Source: Isoetes taiwanensis
Taxonomy: Eukaryota; Streptophyta; Lycopodiopsida; Isoetales; Isoetaceae
Assembly: GCA_021234155.1 (NCBI GenBank)
Contig: JAJEKV010000020.1
Span: 124,001-188,000 of the forward strand
Reading direction: 5' to 3'
DNA length: 64,000 nt
A program made the position numbers and the translations under genes. The notes under the pieces are model-generated. The model had not been told where the DNA came from, did no database searches, and worked only from the letters and a program-made list of their open reading frames with translations. Shown here piece by piece: positions 35,283 through 46,650 of this stretch. How positions within the stretch are numbered: position 1 is the stretch's first letter; each line of letters starts with the position of its first letter.

Positions 35283-36110
35283 CTTTTTTTTCTAAGAACA
35301 TCAATCTTTATTTAACCAAAAGTCCATCAAGACTTGGACATTTTCCTTTCTCCAAAAGTTGGGCCATATAACCCAGATCATACCTTGTGATATTTGTCTC
35401 CAAAAGTGCACGTTGCTCTGCTGAAATAATAGAACACACTTTAGAAAATACTATATCCTCCTGAAAATGTAAGTGCTGCCTAGCAAAGAATATGGCAAAA
35501 ATGATTATGAAGGTATTGCTTTAACTGCACTGGCTCAGAAACGTTTGAGCCATCTGGTAGGAGGAGAGAATTAATAGACGCTGCCATCCGCCTCCTTTTG
35601 AACACCTATTACTAGACTTGAATCATTGTAAGCCAGCCTTCAACTTAGCTGCAATCACCTGCTCAACCTCAATACCTTAATTTCTATCAAAATCTATTTT
35701 TTTCTAACCCCAATAGAAGGAGACTGAGCTCGACATCTTTGCAACTTTTCATATAATGCTGTCAACTGTCCTCTAACCTGAAGTACTTTGCTATAGCCCC
35801 ATTCCTTTGCAAAAGATTTGATAGCATCCATGGCAACAACAACCCCTGATATCCCCCTGAATTGAAAGAATGCACATGACCACACATCTTTACAACCCAT
35901 TTAAAACTCTTCATTCTTCAAGTATGAGCTTAAAAATTGTTTCAGTAGTCTTCTAATATTTGATAGAAAAGAAGAAAACCATTGTGGATTGCATAGAACA
36001 TGCCATGCCTTTTGAGGGAAGTTGAAAAGCCATTTGATCTTGTTTAACTCTGAGCAGATCCAATATCGAACTAAGTTCCTCTTTACTGGCAGATGGTCAA
36101 GATCACATCA
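35283..36110 (-). pseudogene. L1 fragment: middle of ORF2
   Basis: On the minus strand the frame 35900-35694 has DAIKSFAKEWGYSKVLQVRG, matching the linker after the endonuclease in the L1 at about 5290-5350 (ALANVKIFAKRWGAQRVR). The reading continues with frame breaks to about 35330, including CPSLDGL where the other copy has CPGMDGI. A T-rich run near 35283-35292 may be an A tail. The piece lies upstream (in its own strand sense) of an ORF1 fragment, the reverse of the normal order, so at least two insertions or a rearrangement are involved. Confidence 0.65.
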
Positions 36111-36364
36111 CAAGCTTGGCAGGTTTATCATCTGATTTGTCACCCCAATTCATTTTGGGAGCTGAGTAGCCACAAATGGTAGATGAGAAGGGGATTGATG
36201 TATGTTTGATGCAATGTCAAAGATTCTAACACTGCAAACACCGTATTCATCAAGCCTAAGTATATGTATTAGTGGGTACTGCTGGTAGCTTCTCCCTCAC
36301 TATAGAACGAGGCTAACAACCATATTTTTTCTTGGTTCAAATCCCTAATCCAATACTTACAATG

Positions 36365-36369
36365 GAGAT
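36365..36369. repeat. Target site duplication GAGAT, left copy
   Basis: GAGAT stands outside the left LTR and again at 47531-47535. A 5-bp duplication is expected for copia elements. Confidence 0.8.
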
Positions 36370-36714
36370 TGATAGAACTAGTGCAAAACCATCACAAACC
36401 CCGCAATATCGACTCAAAAGATAGAATAGAAGAATAACTCTATTGAGAAAGGCAATAGGAAATATAATCTCTACTCCTCAGCATTTTTCCGTACATAATA
36501 TACAATGAATGTATATACAACCAGTGAGACTAAGAATAGTAGTCTACCATTTAACCACCGCCCACTAATTACGGCACTGATTTAGGGTCAACGCTCAGTG
36601 TTGTTAAAGTGCTGCCTTTTGTACATTTCAACACCTTCTCAGCACCCATGCGCTAAGTGCTGAACCACTGTTATTTCAGCACATCATGCTAGTTATCATA
36701 TTTATATTTCAATA
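36370..36714 (-). repeat. 3' LTR of the copia element
   Basis: 345 bp, the same length as its partner. The minus-strand start reads TATTGAAATATAAATATG, where the partner has TGTTGGAATATAAATATG. It holds CTCTACTCCTCAGCATTTTT and AGACTAAGAATAGTAGTCTA in both copies. Confidence 0.85.
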
Positions 36715-36745
36715 CCCTTAAATGTTGCTGACTAAGCAAAAGAAA

Positions 36746-38345
36746 TCAGCTAAAACCAAGGTAATCCTTCTCTCCCTTCAGCTGCAATTTCTTCATGCCC
36801 AAGCTTTGCTTCACATTGACGAACTTAGATCCAACTAATGATTTGGTAAAGCCATCAGCAAACTGATCTTGTGAGGAGCAATGAACAAGTTGAAAAGATT
36901 TGGATCTACTCACGGACAAAACACAAGTAGGTGTCAAGGTGTTTTGTCTTTGGGTGGTGCTTAGCATCCTTGGTAAGAGAATGGTACTTGTGTTATAACA
37001 CAATATAACAGCCGAGGATGGAGGTGCCTGGAAATCTGGCCACAAATATTTAAGCCAGAACAATTTCTGCATCCCAATACTGAGTGCTTTGAATTCTGCC
37101 TTCATGGTGCTGATTGATACTGTAGACTCTCTTTTGGACAACCAAGTCAGCATATTAGGCCCTATGAACGTGATCACCCCTGATGTGGACCTCCTACTAT
37201 CATGACAATTTGCATGATCTGCATCAACAAGACTTTCATCTGGAAATCAAAGAACTTCTGATAAAAAAGACCTTCCTGTAAAGTCCCCTTTAGATATGCC
37301 AGCAGTCTTTAGCAGCCTTTCAGTGCGAGTGCTTGGGATTTCTCATAAATCTGCTCAGCACTTCCATAGCAAAAGAGATATCAGGTCTAGTGACTATGAG
37401 ATATATCAATGTGCCTACCAAGTTTCGATAGAGTGTGGGATCACACTCCTCACCATCAAAATCGAGCTCGAGCTTTGTGCCTGGATCAAAAGGACTTGCC
37501 ATAACCTTGCAATCTTGTATACGATACTGCTTAACATTTCTTTGATATATTTCTGCTGTGAAAGATAGATGCCATATGAATGTTGCCACATTTCTACACC
37601 TAAGCAGTAATGCATAGGATCAAGGTCACTCATCTTGAAGGAAGAAGATGACTTCGATTTCAATGTAGAAATCAGCACATCAGTATCTCCCATGATGATC
37701 AAATCATCAACATACAAAACCACAATGCACATTCGGCCTTCATGTGATTTGTACTAGAGATTGGAGTCTGTTGCACTTCTGTTGAACGCCTGCTCAAGAA
37801 AGAAAGCATTAATTTTCGCATGCCAACATCTTGGAGCTTGCTTTAAGCCATAAATGCTTTTCTGCTCCTTCCCTTCAGCAACAAATCCTGGAAATTGAGT
37901 CATATAGATCTCTTCCTCCAAATCATCATTTAAAAAAGCAGACTTAATGTCAATTTGAAATATTGGCCAACCTTTCATCGCAGCAAGAGCTATACTGATC
38001 TGATAGTGGACATTCTGGCTACGAGAGCAAAGGCTTCATCATAATTTAAGCCTTTAATCTATGCAAAACCCTTGGCTACAAGTCTAGCTTTGTGCTTTGA
38101 AATCGTCCCATCAGCATGAAATTTAGTTTTAAACACTCGCTTACAGCCAATACCTTGCTTACCAGCTGGAAGTTCAATCAATTCCCATGTGTCTTACTTC
38201 AGCAATTGAGATTCCATTGCATGCTGCCACTGTGGATCACTAGCTGCTTCATGAAAGGTTTGTGGATCAACATGATCCTGGACCTTTGCCATTAAGGTAA
38301 GATTACATGATCTATTAGACTTCTCCTGTTGCTTTTTTTTTAGGT
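36746..38345 (-). pseudogene. Copia reverse transcriptase and RNase H
   Basis: Minus strand. The RT start is near 38300-38040 with WQHAMESQLL, KRVFKTKFHADGTI and KARLVAKG. It continues with FQIDIKSAFLNDDLEEEIYM and GLKQAPRCWHAKI (37978-37754), then VVLYVDDLIIMG with an intact catalytic YVDD (about 37710) and LGVEMWQ. RNase H at 37177-36746 shows STMKAEFKALSIGMQ and DQFADGFTK. Frames change at several points, so no full protein can be made. Confidence 0.85.
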
Positions 38346-38374
38346 TTCTTGAGCGCCATCCTTACTCTCTGAAG

Positions 38375-39310
38375 GTGGCAGAATTTTGATCGGTCATATC
38401 TCTCACATCCGATGTCAGATTTTCATGTGTTTGGGCTTGTTGGAAAGCTGGTTCAGAGATCTTTCCAACGGTGTATGGTACCTGCATGCTTGGCTTTGTT
38501 TCTGTGCTCAAATTGGCACTTTTCCAGACTGTGTGCTAGGGTTTCTGTGGCAACTGGTACACACTTTGACGGACTGTATCTCTCACATCCGGTGTCAGAT
38601 TTTCATGTGCTTAGGCTTGTTGGAAAGCTGGTTCAGAGAGCTTTCCAACGATGTATGATACCTGCATGCTTGTCTTTGCTTCGGTGCTCAAATCTGCTGT
38701 TTTCCGGGCTGTGTGCTAGGGTTTTTGTGGCAGCCCTTCTTCTTCCTTCTTTGAGAAGTATAGCCCTCGCCTGATGCCGTTGTTGGCCTTGGCCACGCGG
38801 TGTTGAAAGGTGTGTGTTGTACTCTTATTGAAGGTTACGAGAATGTTTTACTAATTCATACCCTAGTTCCTGATGGTGTTGTTGATGAAAGTCTGACACC
38901 AATATAGGGATTGGCGTATGTTTTAGTAAGTATTCGATTGGTCTCGTCTTGTGGCAGAATTTTAGTCGGTCATATCTCTCGCATCCGGTGTCAGATTTTC
39001 ATGTGCTTGGGCTTGTTGGAAAGCTGGTTCAGAGATCTTTCTAACGGTGTATGGTACCTGCATGCTTGGCTTTGTTTCTGTGCTCAAATTGGCACTTTTC
39101 CGGGCTGTGTGCTAGGGTTTACGTTTAGACACTTCAACGGACTGTATCTCTCACATCCGGTGTCAGATTTTCATGTGCTTGGGCTTGTTGGAAAGCTGGT
39201 TCAGAGAGCTTTCCAACGGTGTATGATACCTGCATGCTTGTCTTTGTTTCCATGCTCAAATCTGCACTTTTCCGGGCTGTGTACTAGGGTTTTTGTGGCA
39301 GCCGGTACAC
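38375..39310 (+). repeat. 5' tandem monomers of LINE family B
   Basis: Four related units lie near 38375, 38560, 38954 and 39130. Each has CACATCCGGTGTCAGATTTT or a close variant, GGCTTGTTGGAAAGCTGGTT, CTTTCCAACGGTGTATG and TACCTGCATGCTTG. They form two dimers about 570 bp apart (spacing within a dimer 172-180 bp). By analogy with L1 monomers of rodents, they may be promoter units. Open frames through them are by-products of the repeat. Confidence 0.85.
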
Positions 39311-39352
39311 ACCAGATATCCAGGAGTCGTCGCCCAAGTCATACCCCAAGGC

Positions 39353-40408
39353 ATGGCCACAGACACAGTCCCGTGTGTGGACCCACACTTGGTTGGTGAG
39401 CTACCTCAGACCACACCAACCCATCCTGGGAAGGCCCAAACACACCAACCACCGGTTGACCCCACGCAGGCAGAGCCCTCTGGGGAAGACCATGAAGCGG
39501 GGCCACCAAGGAAGAGGCCTCGGGCAGAGGGAGAGACGTCTTCCATGAAGAGGGAGGCCCGAGCCAAGGCCCAGTCGACCCGACAGGCGGGCCATACAGG
39601 CAATCCGCCAGTCGAACCTTGGAGCCGCATCCAGGCGAGGGTTGAGGCCAACAGTGCACGCCTTGCAGGCCTCCCGACAGAGGTGGAGAACATAACATCT
39701 CGGATGTTGCGCAGGCAGTTGGTGCCAGAAAAACGACGAATCACAGAATTGGAGGATCGCGTACGACAGGCAGATGATAGCATCCACTTGCTACAATTTG
39801 ACAGACAGCAATACCAGCAGGAGCTTGCAGATATGAGGGGGCGTGTAGACACCGTGTCGGCAGCTATGGAAGCTGGGACGCAGGACAGGAACTGGGTAGA
39901 GCAGGAGACACTCGTAACCCTGTCTCGGATCCAGGCCGAGGTTGAGGAGGCTAAGGCCGCGGCACGAGGAGCACAGGCCGCCTCTCCTGCCGAGGTTTGC
40001 GGAGGCCGCCACGCGGAGACAAGGATTCCGTGTCGCCTCGAAGCTAGCCAAACAGAACTGAACGAACTTCGGAGTAAGGATTTAGCCCGAGATCGGGAGC
40101 TACAGGAGCTTCGGGCGGCCGTTGCCCAGCAAGGCAAGGGCCTCCATGCCGAGGCACATGAGCAACTCCGCCATTGCACGCGGGAGATGGCAAGACATGA
40201 CAACGTCCTGCAAGAGCTGAGCTCCAGACTCCGGAGAACAGAAACCACAACAAAGAACATACCAACCCCGCGAACCCACCAACCTACAGGACGTCAACCT
40301 GGAACACATGCTGCGGACACATCAGATCACGTCGGGCCGCCACCACCCCGGCGCCGGCCACAGCCTATGCCTCACCCACCTCAACCAACACCTGGTGCGG
40401 TCCCGTAA
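39353..40408 (+). CDS. LINE family B ORF1, coiled-coil protein
   Basis: An open frame of 351 codons from ATG 39353; the frame is open further upstream from 39293, in the monomer. The N-terminal 80 residues are Pro- and Thr-rich, then come basic clusters (about 78-100). About residues 115-300 look like coiled coil, with Leu/Ile/Val heptads, many Glu, Arg and Gln, and RRITELEDRVRQADDSIHLL. The end is Pro-rich. No zinc knuckle or RRM is seen. ORF1 proteins of LINEs bind element RNA and form trimers; this role is inferred from position and shape. It is the only undisrupted ORF of the element. Confidence 0.65.
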   Translation: MATDTVPCVDPHLVGELPQTTPTHPGKAQTHQPPVDPTQAEPSGEDHEAGPPRKRPRAEGETSSMKREARAKAQSTRQAGHTGNPPVEPWSRIQARVEANSARLAGLPTEVENITSRMLRRQLVPEKRRITELEDRVRQADDSIHLLQFDRQQYQQELADMRGRVDTVSAAMEAGTQDRNWVEQETLVTLSRIQAEVEEAKAAARGAQAASPAEVCGGRHAETRIPCRLEASQTELNELRSKDLARDRELQELRAAVAQQGKGLHAEAHEQLRHCTREMARHDNVLQELSSRLRRTETTTKNIPTPRTHQPTGRQPGTHAADTSDHVGPPPPRRRPQPMPHPPQPTPGAVP

Positions 40409-40899
40409 ACTCGTGAACGAGACGCAGGAGCCGCAATGTGGTAGTGCGCGAGGCGTTGAGGAGTCGGGAGAACATCTCACTTCGGAGCTCGGCATAACGC
40501 ATCTTGGACGGATGATGTTCCCGGCACACGTGACCATTGGAAAGGCGAAGTCGTCATGGAATTCCGGGCCACGGTCGCCCCCGGGTGGTCATCTTCACAG
40601 TTGAGAGCGTGCCAGAGCGGGTGGCCATCATGCGTGGGGGCGGAAGTTGAAGGGGACGGCTCAGACGTTGGACCGGGACTTGACCCGGCCAGACAAGAGA
40701 CCCGGCGTGAGCTGGCCAAAGTCGAGGGACTGCCGCTTGAGACATGGAGGGGCGGCGGGGGCTGGTCCGGGGAAGGATGTGGGAATTCGGGCAACCAAGC
40801 GGGGATCACGAGGGCACTCCGGCCCCTCGAGTCCCCTCTCGAGGGGCCCCGGCGCACTGAGCATCCACATCTTCCGCTCTCCCAGGACCACCACTACCA

Positions 40900-43800
40900 C
40901 CCGGACTGAAGTGGCGATGCATGCCACTAAATAGGGATCGTGCCTCGGCGTGGTATCCGGAATTGCCGTGGCTTTCCATGGCGAGAGGGGGCGATCTCAA
41001 TTCGCCGCCATGGACATGGACCTTATCTTCCTCATGGAAACATGGGAACATCTTTGGTCACAAGGCTACGATTTGCGGGATACCGCGCTACTCCGTCTTC
41101 AATGAGTGCAGGAAAGCGAGGACCGCGGAGGAATTGCGTGTTACTACCGGGACGACCTTGGCCCAATCGGTCTCCCTGTGCAAGGCGATTGTGCACAACA
41201 GATACACTGTGGGTGCAGTGCGGAACGGCGATGGCAGCCCTCTCTTTGTGGCGGCTTGCTACTTCCCCACATTTGAGAGCAACTTTTACCACACGCGACT
41301 TGGATGTGGACGGCGGGGAGCCCTATGTCGATCTATATGATGACATACGCCAGTGATGAACAATTGGGCAAGGTCATGTTGCTTGGAGACTTCAATGCTT
41401 GTATACGAGGGACAGAGCGAGATCCCAAAATTCGCACCTCTAGCCGAGGATGTGTTGCAAATGGACCCCAGAGATGGTTTGGCCAAGGGCGCCGGATGAC
41501 GCCTAGGTGACCGCGGTATGGCGGCGTACCATTTATTTGCCGGGCAAATATCTTTGACTGGTCATTTGCAATGGGCGGCACGATGGCCAGCCCTCCACCG
41601 CTTCACTTGTAGGCGGGGAGAACCGTGGGGCGGCACCCGGTGTGGTGGATTACGTGCTAGCAGACGAGCAATGCCTACACTTGATCACTCGCTTGGTAGC
41701 CGGGACGGTGGCCGGGACGAGGAAGTAGACTCCGACCATCAGCCCCTGTTCTTGCAGATAGATTGGCAGGCCAACCGAGCACCCATTGCCCCAACACCCC
41801 GTGTACCACGGTTGCGTCTAGACTATGATCATGCGGCGGTCTATGCGAGGATGCTTGAGCATGAGCTGCCGGGAGTGCTGCAACTCCCCACACTTCAACG
41901 GCCAGGCGGCCCGGTGAACCCGGCTCCTTCTGAGGGTAGGGGACAGATGCTTTGGGAGAGGCCGCTCTCGACGATCCACAGGGGCTGCAATCACCTTCCC
42001 TCGCAATCACTGGTTCGATGACGAATGTCGGGAGCTGAAACGATGGCTCCGCCAAGTGCTGGACCCCACCATTCGCCCGCAGGCCGTCCGTCAATACCGC
42101 TCCTTCCTCAAGACCAAGAAAGCGGGTACCTTGCAGAGCACCAAAGAATGAGATGTTTGGTCTTCTAGACCGCCACCCTAGGGCCTACGGAGAAAGGTCT
42201 TGAGTAAGCCCGCCGACCCACGGAAATATTACCGGGAACAATGGGTGAGATACTTGCAGAGGTAGATGACCCAATGGGAAGCCGGGCACCAGTACCCTCC
42301 ATGACGGGCCTAGCACTCGGGTCATTCTTGAAGGGGATGTCATAATGGGCCTGCGCGCCGCTACGGGAAGGCGGCAGATTTGGATGGTATCGTGAGAGAG
42401 CTTCTCAAGTGGGCGGGCCCCAATGGTGCCGGTTCTCACAAAGACTCTTCAATAGGGCATTGCAAGAAGGCTTCCCCCGACTTTGGACTACCGGTAGAGT
42501 TGTGCCCATATACAAAGCGGGGACCCCCACATTGACCAACTATCGTACCATTATGGTCATTTCTGTCTTTGCCAAGTTGCTTGCAGGGATTCTTGAGTGG
42601 CGATTGACACTTTGGGCAGAGGATGGAGAAGTGCGGGCTCTCTCAGGCAGGGGCTTCCGCCCAGGCATTCTACTATTGACCATATCTTCACTCTGCGAAC
42701 ACTCATAGAGGATAGCCGGAATCGGCCTTGAGAATCATCTTTGTTGCTTTGTGGATTTCTCAAAGGCTTTTGACACATTGCCTCGGGATAAGTTGTGGGA
42801 TAGATTGAGACGACTAGGGACCCCCGTCGACTTGCGAATGCTATATACAGACTATCTGAGGCTTGCTCGGTCGTCTCACCGCTGTCGGGAGCCCGTTGTT
42901 AGTAGCATTGGGGTGCGCGCCAGGCTGCCCTCTATCCCCGACGCTCTTGGCTTGTACATTGACCCGGCTAGAAGAATGGCTAGGCGAGCACGGGAGGCGC
43001 TTAGTTGATGCACCACATAATCCGCAACTCATATATGCCGATGATGTTGACCGCCGCGATATACCCGAGGAGGACATGCAACGCCACCGGATGCTTTGGA
43101 CACTTTACGCCAATTCACCGACATGAGAGTTAACTTGGCCAAGACAAGGGTGCTGCCTGGTCCCATCATCCCGGCACCACGCCTTCCCTCATTCACTTAC
43201 CAAAGGGCAGGTAGTGGAGGTGGCTCGATCTTATAAGTATTTGGGCATTGAGTTTTCTACTACCACACACTTTGGGATGCATCCATCGGAGTTACGGGTC
43301 ACTGCAGGCCGGAAAGCCCGTATGCAATGCAAAACAACATCACAAGGCGAGTATGCATGGGGTCACCGGGCACACTTGTTTAGGGCCTTGGTTGAACCGG
43401 TCCTCCTCTATGGGGCAGAAGTGTGGGGGCAGTGATATCCCTCACCACTTGGAACGATCTAGAGCAGTCTGTAAGGCCTTCTTGGCCCGCACGGGAGTGA
43501 AATCCACGGTCCCATATCAGATCTTGCTCAGGAGATGGGCTTCCTTCCATTTCGGAGGGTCGCTACTGAACGTCACATTATTTACTTCCGAAGGTGGTGG
43601 CTATGGATGAAGCCGGCTGCCCAACCTTGCTTTGGCAATGGCGATGGGCCCTTGGCGACTCAAAGCCGGGCTGGAAAGACAAGCAAGCCCAGTGGTTCTC
43701 GCTATGGAATGTGCAGGCACACGATGTGGACCGCATACACCAAAGGAACTTATTTTGCCTTGAAGCAAAGATTGGATGCTTGCTTCATGGCCAAGCTTTG

Positions 43801-44050
43801 GGATGCAGAGGCCCCCTGCATCACATGTCAAGGTGGCAAATTATTGACAGCAGTTAATCCCATGCTCACGAGGGGCCCACACCACTACCGTGCACCCATC
43901 TACCCATGAAAAAGCGCAGGTGATTGCTTCCATTCGCGACAGTGCACACCACCTCCGCATTGAGACGGGGAGATGGATTCGGGGGCAGCGTGAGGACAGA
44001 GTCTGCCACGCCGTCAGCGAGCGCCATTGAGGATGAAAGTCACGCCCTCG
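40900..44050 (+). pseudogene. LINE family B ORF2: endonuclease and reverse transcriptase
   Basis: The APE-type endonuclease is spread over several frames: LMETWE-like start near 41030, VMLLGDFNACIRGTERD (about 41375), VDYVLADEQ (about 41647) and SDHQPLFLQ (about 41734). RT has GRVVPIYKAGTPTLTNYRTI (about 42494), FVDFSKAFDTLPRDKLW (about 42751), PGCPLSPTL (about 42924), IYADDV (about 43033) and YKYLGIEFS (about 43235) with LLYGAEVWG. The C-terminus has LRIETGRW near 43955 and little of the Cys cluster. At least six frame changes and stops exist. The catalytic YADD is intact, so decay is recent or partial. Confidence 0.82.
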
Positions 44051-44284
44051 GGCCTGTCCGTGTCTGAGCATATCCGGGCTTCGGTATGCTCGGTTAGTTG
44101 TGCCCCATCGGGCCTTGCATGAGCATCGAGCCACGGCCTCTGTAGGGCTGTTGGGATCGTTACCTCCTAGGGAGGTAATGGATCTGTGGGACTCGGTTAT
44201 GCCCCACCGTCCAGACATTAACCTCACCATTTGTACTTGTGATTATGTATATAAGCGTGCGGTATGTCGGCATCCTTATTGCTA

Positions 44285-44430
44285 CTAAGTTTTTCCCTAA
44301 AACCTTTGGGAGGGGTTTTTAATCACGGTAGTATCGCGCTTTCTTTCTCTCTTTGTACTTGGGTCCCATAGGCCAGTTGGTCTCCGTGGACGATAAAATC
44401 ATATTCTATTCTATTCTATTCTATTCCATC
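44285..44430 (+). other. 3' end of LINE family B with hairpin and ATTCT tail
   Basis: TTTTCCCTAAAACCTTTGGG and AGGGGTTTTTAATC are followed by TTGGGTCCCATAGGCC, GTTGGTCTCCGTGGACGATA and AAATC. (ATTCT)n then runs to about 44430. GTCT-CCGT-GGAC can form a short hairpin. The same 3' end, with changes, is at 61640-61772 and 62500-62635. Confidence 0.85.
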
Positions 44431-46650
44431 AGACGTGCTGATCTCCTAAGTTCAACAACAAGTATAACAGGCATTGCACCCGATTCTGCAACAATTTATT
44501 TTTTCTTGAGTCGTGCTAATCTCCTAGATTCAACAACAGGAGGTATAGCAGGCGCTACAATAGGTGCTGTAACATGTGCTGGATCAGGTGCTACAGTACC
44601 TTCATGTCTCATGGACTCTCCTTGAAAGGAACCAACCTGCTCAAAGACCAAAGGGCTAGTGGGATTGGGATCATCCCCTTCCACTACTTAAGGCAAATGT
44701 GAGTTCACTGGAGAAACCACTAGAGAGGGAGAGAAAGGTCTACCAACAGCAGCTATCAGATCTCCAACATCTAAACTGCTATCATTGTGTACTGCAGGAG
44801 AATCACTTGAAGATATACCATCATACACAGCATCTTCAACGAATTGGACTGACTTGCTTACAATGACCTGCTTGTTGGAAGGATCATATAATTTGTAACC
44901 TTTCTGATTTTCTGGATACCCAATAAAGATGGCTTTAACAGCCCTGTCATGCAACTTCCCATAATTTTTTAGCTTCTCAGCAGGTATGGAAGCATAACAA
45001 ACGCTCAAACACCCTCAAATGAGATACATCTGGTTTCATTCTCCAAAATGCTTCATAAGGAGTCACATTCTGAACTACCTTAGTAGGTGACCTATTTGCC
45101 AAATATGCTACTGTCACTATTGCCTCTCCCCAAAAAGTTTCTGACAGTTGCTTGTGACTCATCATAGATCTCAATAAATCAAGCAAAAATCTATTCCTCC
45201 TTTCAACTACACCATTTTATGGATGAGCATAAGGAATGATTAACTATCTTTCAATCCTTCTTCCACGAGAAACTCATCAAAGGCATTAGAAATATATTCA
45301 TCTCCATTGTCACTTCTCAATTTCTTGATTACTAACCCTGTCTGCTTTTCGGCTGCTGCTTTGAAGGCCTTGAACTTGCCAAGCACCTCAAATTTGCAGT
45401 GCAAAGTGTACAGCCAAGTGTACCTACTGAAATCATCAATAAGGGTCAAGAAATACCTCTTTCCACCTATTGAAACATCAGGCATATGGCACAAATCAGA
45501 ATGCAGCAGCTCAAGAGGTTGAGTTGCTCAATGAGTAGCATGCCGTGGAAAAGGCAGTTGAGATTGCTTTATGAGATGGCATGTAGCACTCTCAAGCTTG
45601 AAACATTTCAGAGAGGAAATACCTGTAACCATCTTGTTCTTATACAAAGCGTGTACCGCAGTGCCTTTAACATGACCAAAAACAAGCATGCCACAGATGC
45701 TCAGCAGTCAAATCAGCATATACAAGATCATGTTCAGTCTTACGAACTGAACCATCAAAGATATACAAGCCATTCTGAAGCGTCCACTGTGCCATGAACT
45801 ATAGACTTTTCAAGTCAATTCCTTCAACTGGATCCCTGTCCAGCAGATAGGCTTTGAGAACAATGTGATGGCCTGCCTTATCAAATTTAGCAGCAGACAT
45901 AATATTAGACTGTAATCCGAAAGCAAACATGACATTTCTCACCTTACTAATTATATCACGTCCATGAGATTGAAAAGCTACAATCCCTTTTCTTGTGGTA
46001 GGAAGAGAATATCCATCACCCATCTTCACATCACCTCCAGATCGAGGTTCAAGTTCAAACACATCTGAATCTCCGGTAAGATGAACCATGGCTCCTAAGT
46101 CCAAACATTTCTTCTATGGGGTGATGGCTACTGTTGCAAGATTCAGATATTCAGCATCAAAAGTGGCACATGCAACAGCACTTGTCTCTCCCTCAGACTT
46201 GACTGTTGTGCTTCTCGTGTCATTACCCTTTGAGCTTTTCTTATCCTTCTTACAATCTGACTGTATTGACCCTTTTTAGTACAATTCCAGCACTTGAACT
46301 CCTTGGATTTCTTGCCATCAGCTTCACGTTTTCTAACTTTCTAAAGTCTTATCAGCAAGCTTTTTCTTGACGTTAGCCCGAGAAGTAGAAACAAAATTAG
46401 ATGGCCCACTCTCCCATCCCTTTGCTTTTGTTGCAGTAGAATGGTTACTTTGCCTATATCAATCTTCTCCTTGGACCTGATCTTCGAAGAGATAACATGA
46501 TATGAAGGAGGAAGACCAACCAAGATATCTTGAATCGGCTGTTTTTCGGGCACCACTCCACCAGCAGCCATGTAATCCAAGTGCCATTGCTTCAATTGAG
46601 TAAGGTACACTGTGACAAATTTGAAGTCACCTAGTTGGGCATGTCTCATT
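44431..46650 (-). pseudogene. Copia gag end, protease and integrase
   Basis: Minus strand, N to C from high coordinates. The gag frame 46649-46341 has LKQWHLDYMAAGG and DILVGLPPSYHVISSKI. A broken CCHC knuckle (CWNC) lies near 46290. The protease reads CLDLGAMVHLTGDSDVF at about 46090, where the family has DSGA, so the active-site Ser is changed to Leu. Integrase follows at 45494-45240 (DLCHMPDVS, LIDDFSRYTWLYTL, KLRSDNGDEY) and 45186-44977 (WGEAIVTVAYLANRSP). The linker to RT carries an 89-bp tandem duplication (44436-44550). Stops and frameshifts are scattered. Confidence 0.83.
44436..44550. repeat. Tandem duplication in the copia linker
   Basis: CGTGCTGATCTCCTAAGTTC and CGTGCTAATCTCCTAGATTC head two copies about 76 bp apart in the copia coding region, encoding SRRLARL and RRSARL on the minus strand. 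Confidence 0.6.

Larger units (their letters stand above)
38375..44430 (+). mobile_element. LINE family B, nearly full-length, GC-rich, non-L1 type
   Basis: A plus-strand non-LTR element inside the copia interior. It has 5' tandem monomers (38375-39310), ORF1 (39353-40408), ORF2 with endonuclease and RT (about 40900-44000), a 3' UTR with a hairpin (44340-44395) and an (ATTCT)n tail (about 44401-44430). It is visibly richer in G and C than all neighbouring DNA. RT motifs FVDFSKAFDTLPR, PGCPLSPTL and IYADDV with YLGI resemble CR1/L2/Jockey/I-type LINEs more than plant L1. ORF2 is broken by many frameshifts. Target duplications are not clear. Confidence 0.85.

Noticed and set aside
38386-39399. 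Repeated open frames in the 5' monomers of LINE family B
   Set aside because: They repeat with the monomers and contain no conserved domain. The same DNA reads in several frames.
39406-40260. Long minus-strand open frame of 284 codons
   Set aside because: It is the antisense of the GC-rich ORF1 of LINE family B. GC-rich codons reduce stops on the other strand, and the frame shows no domain.
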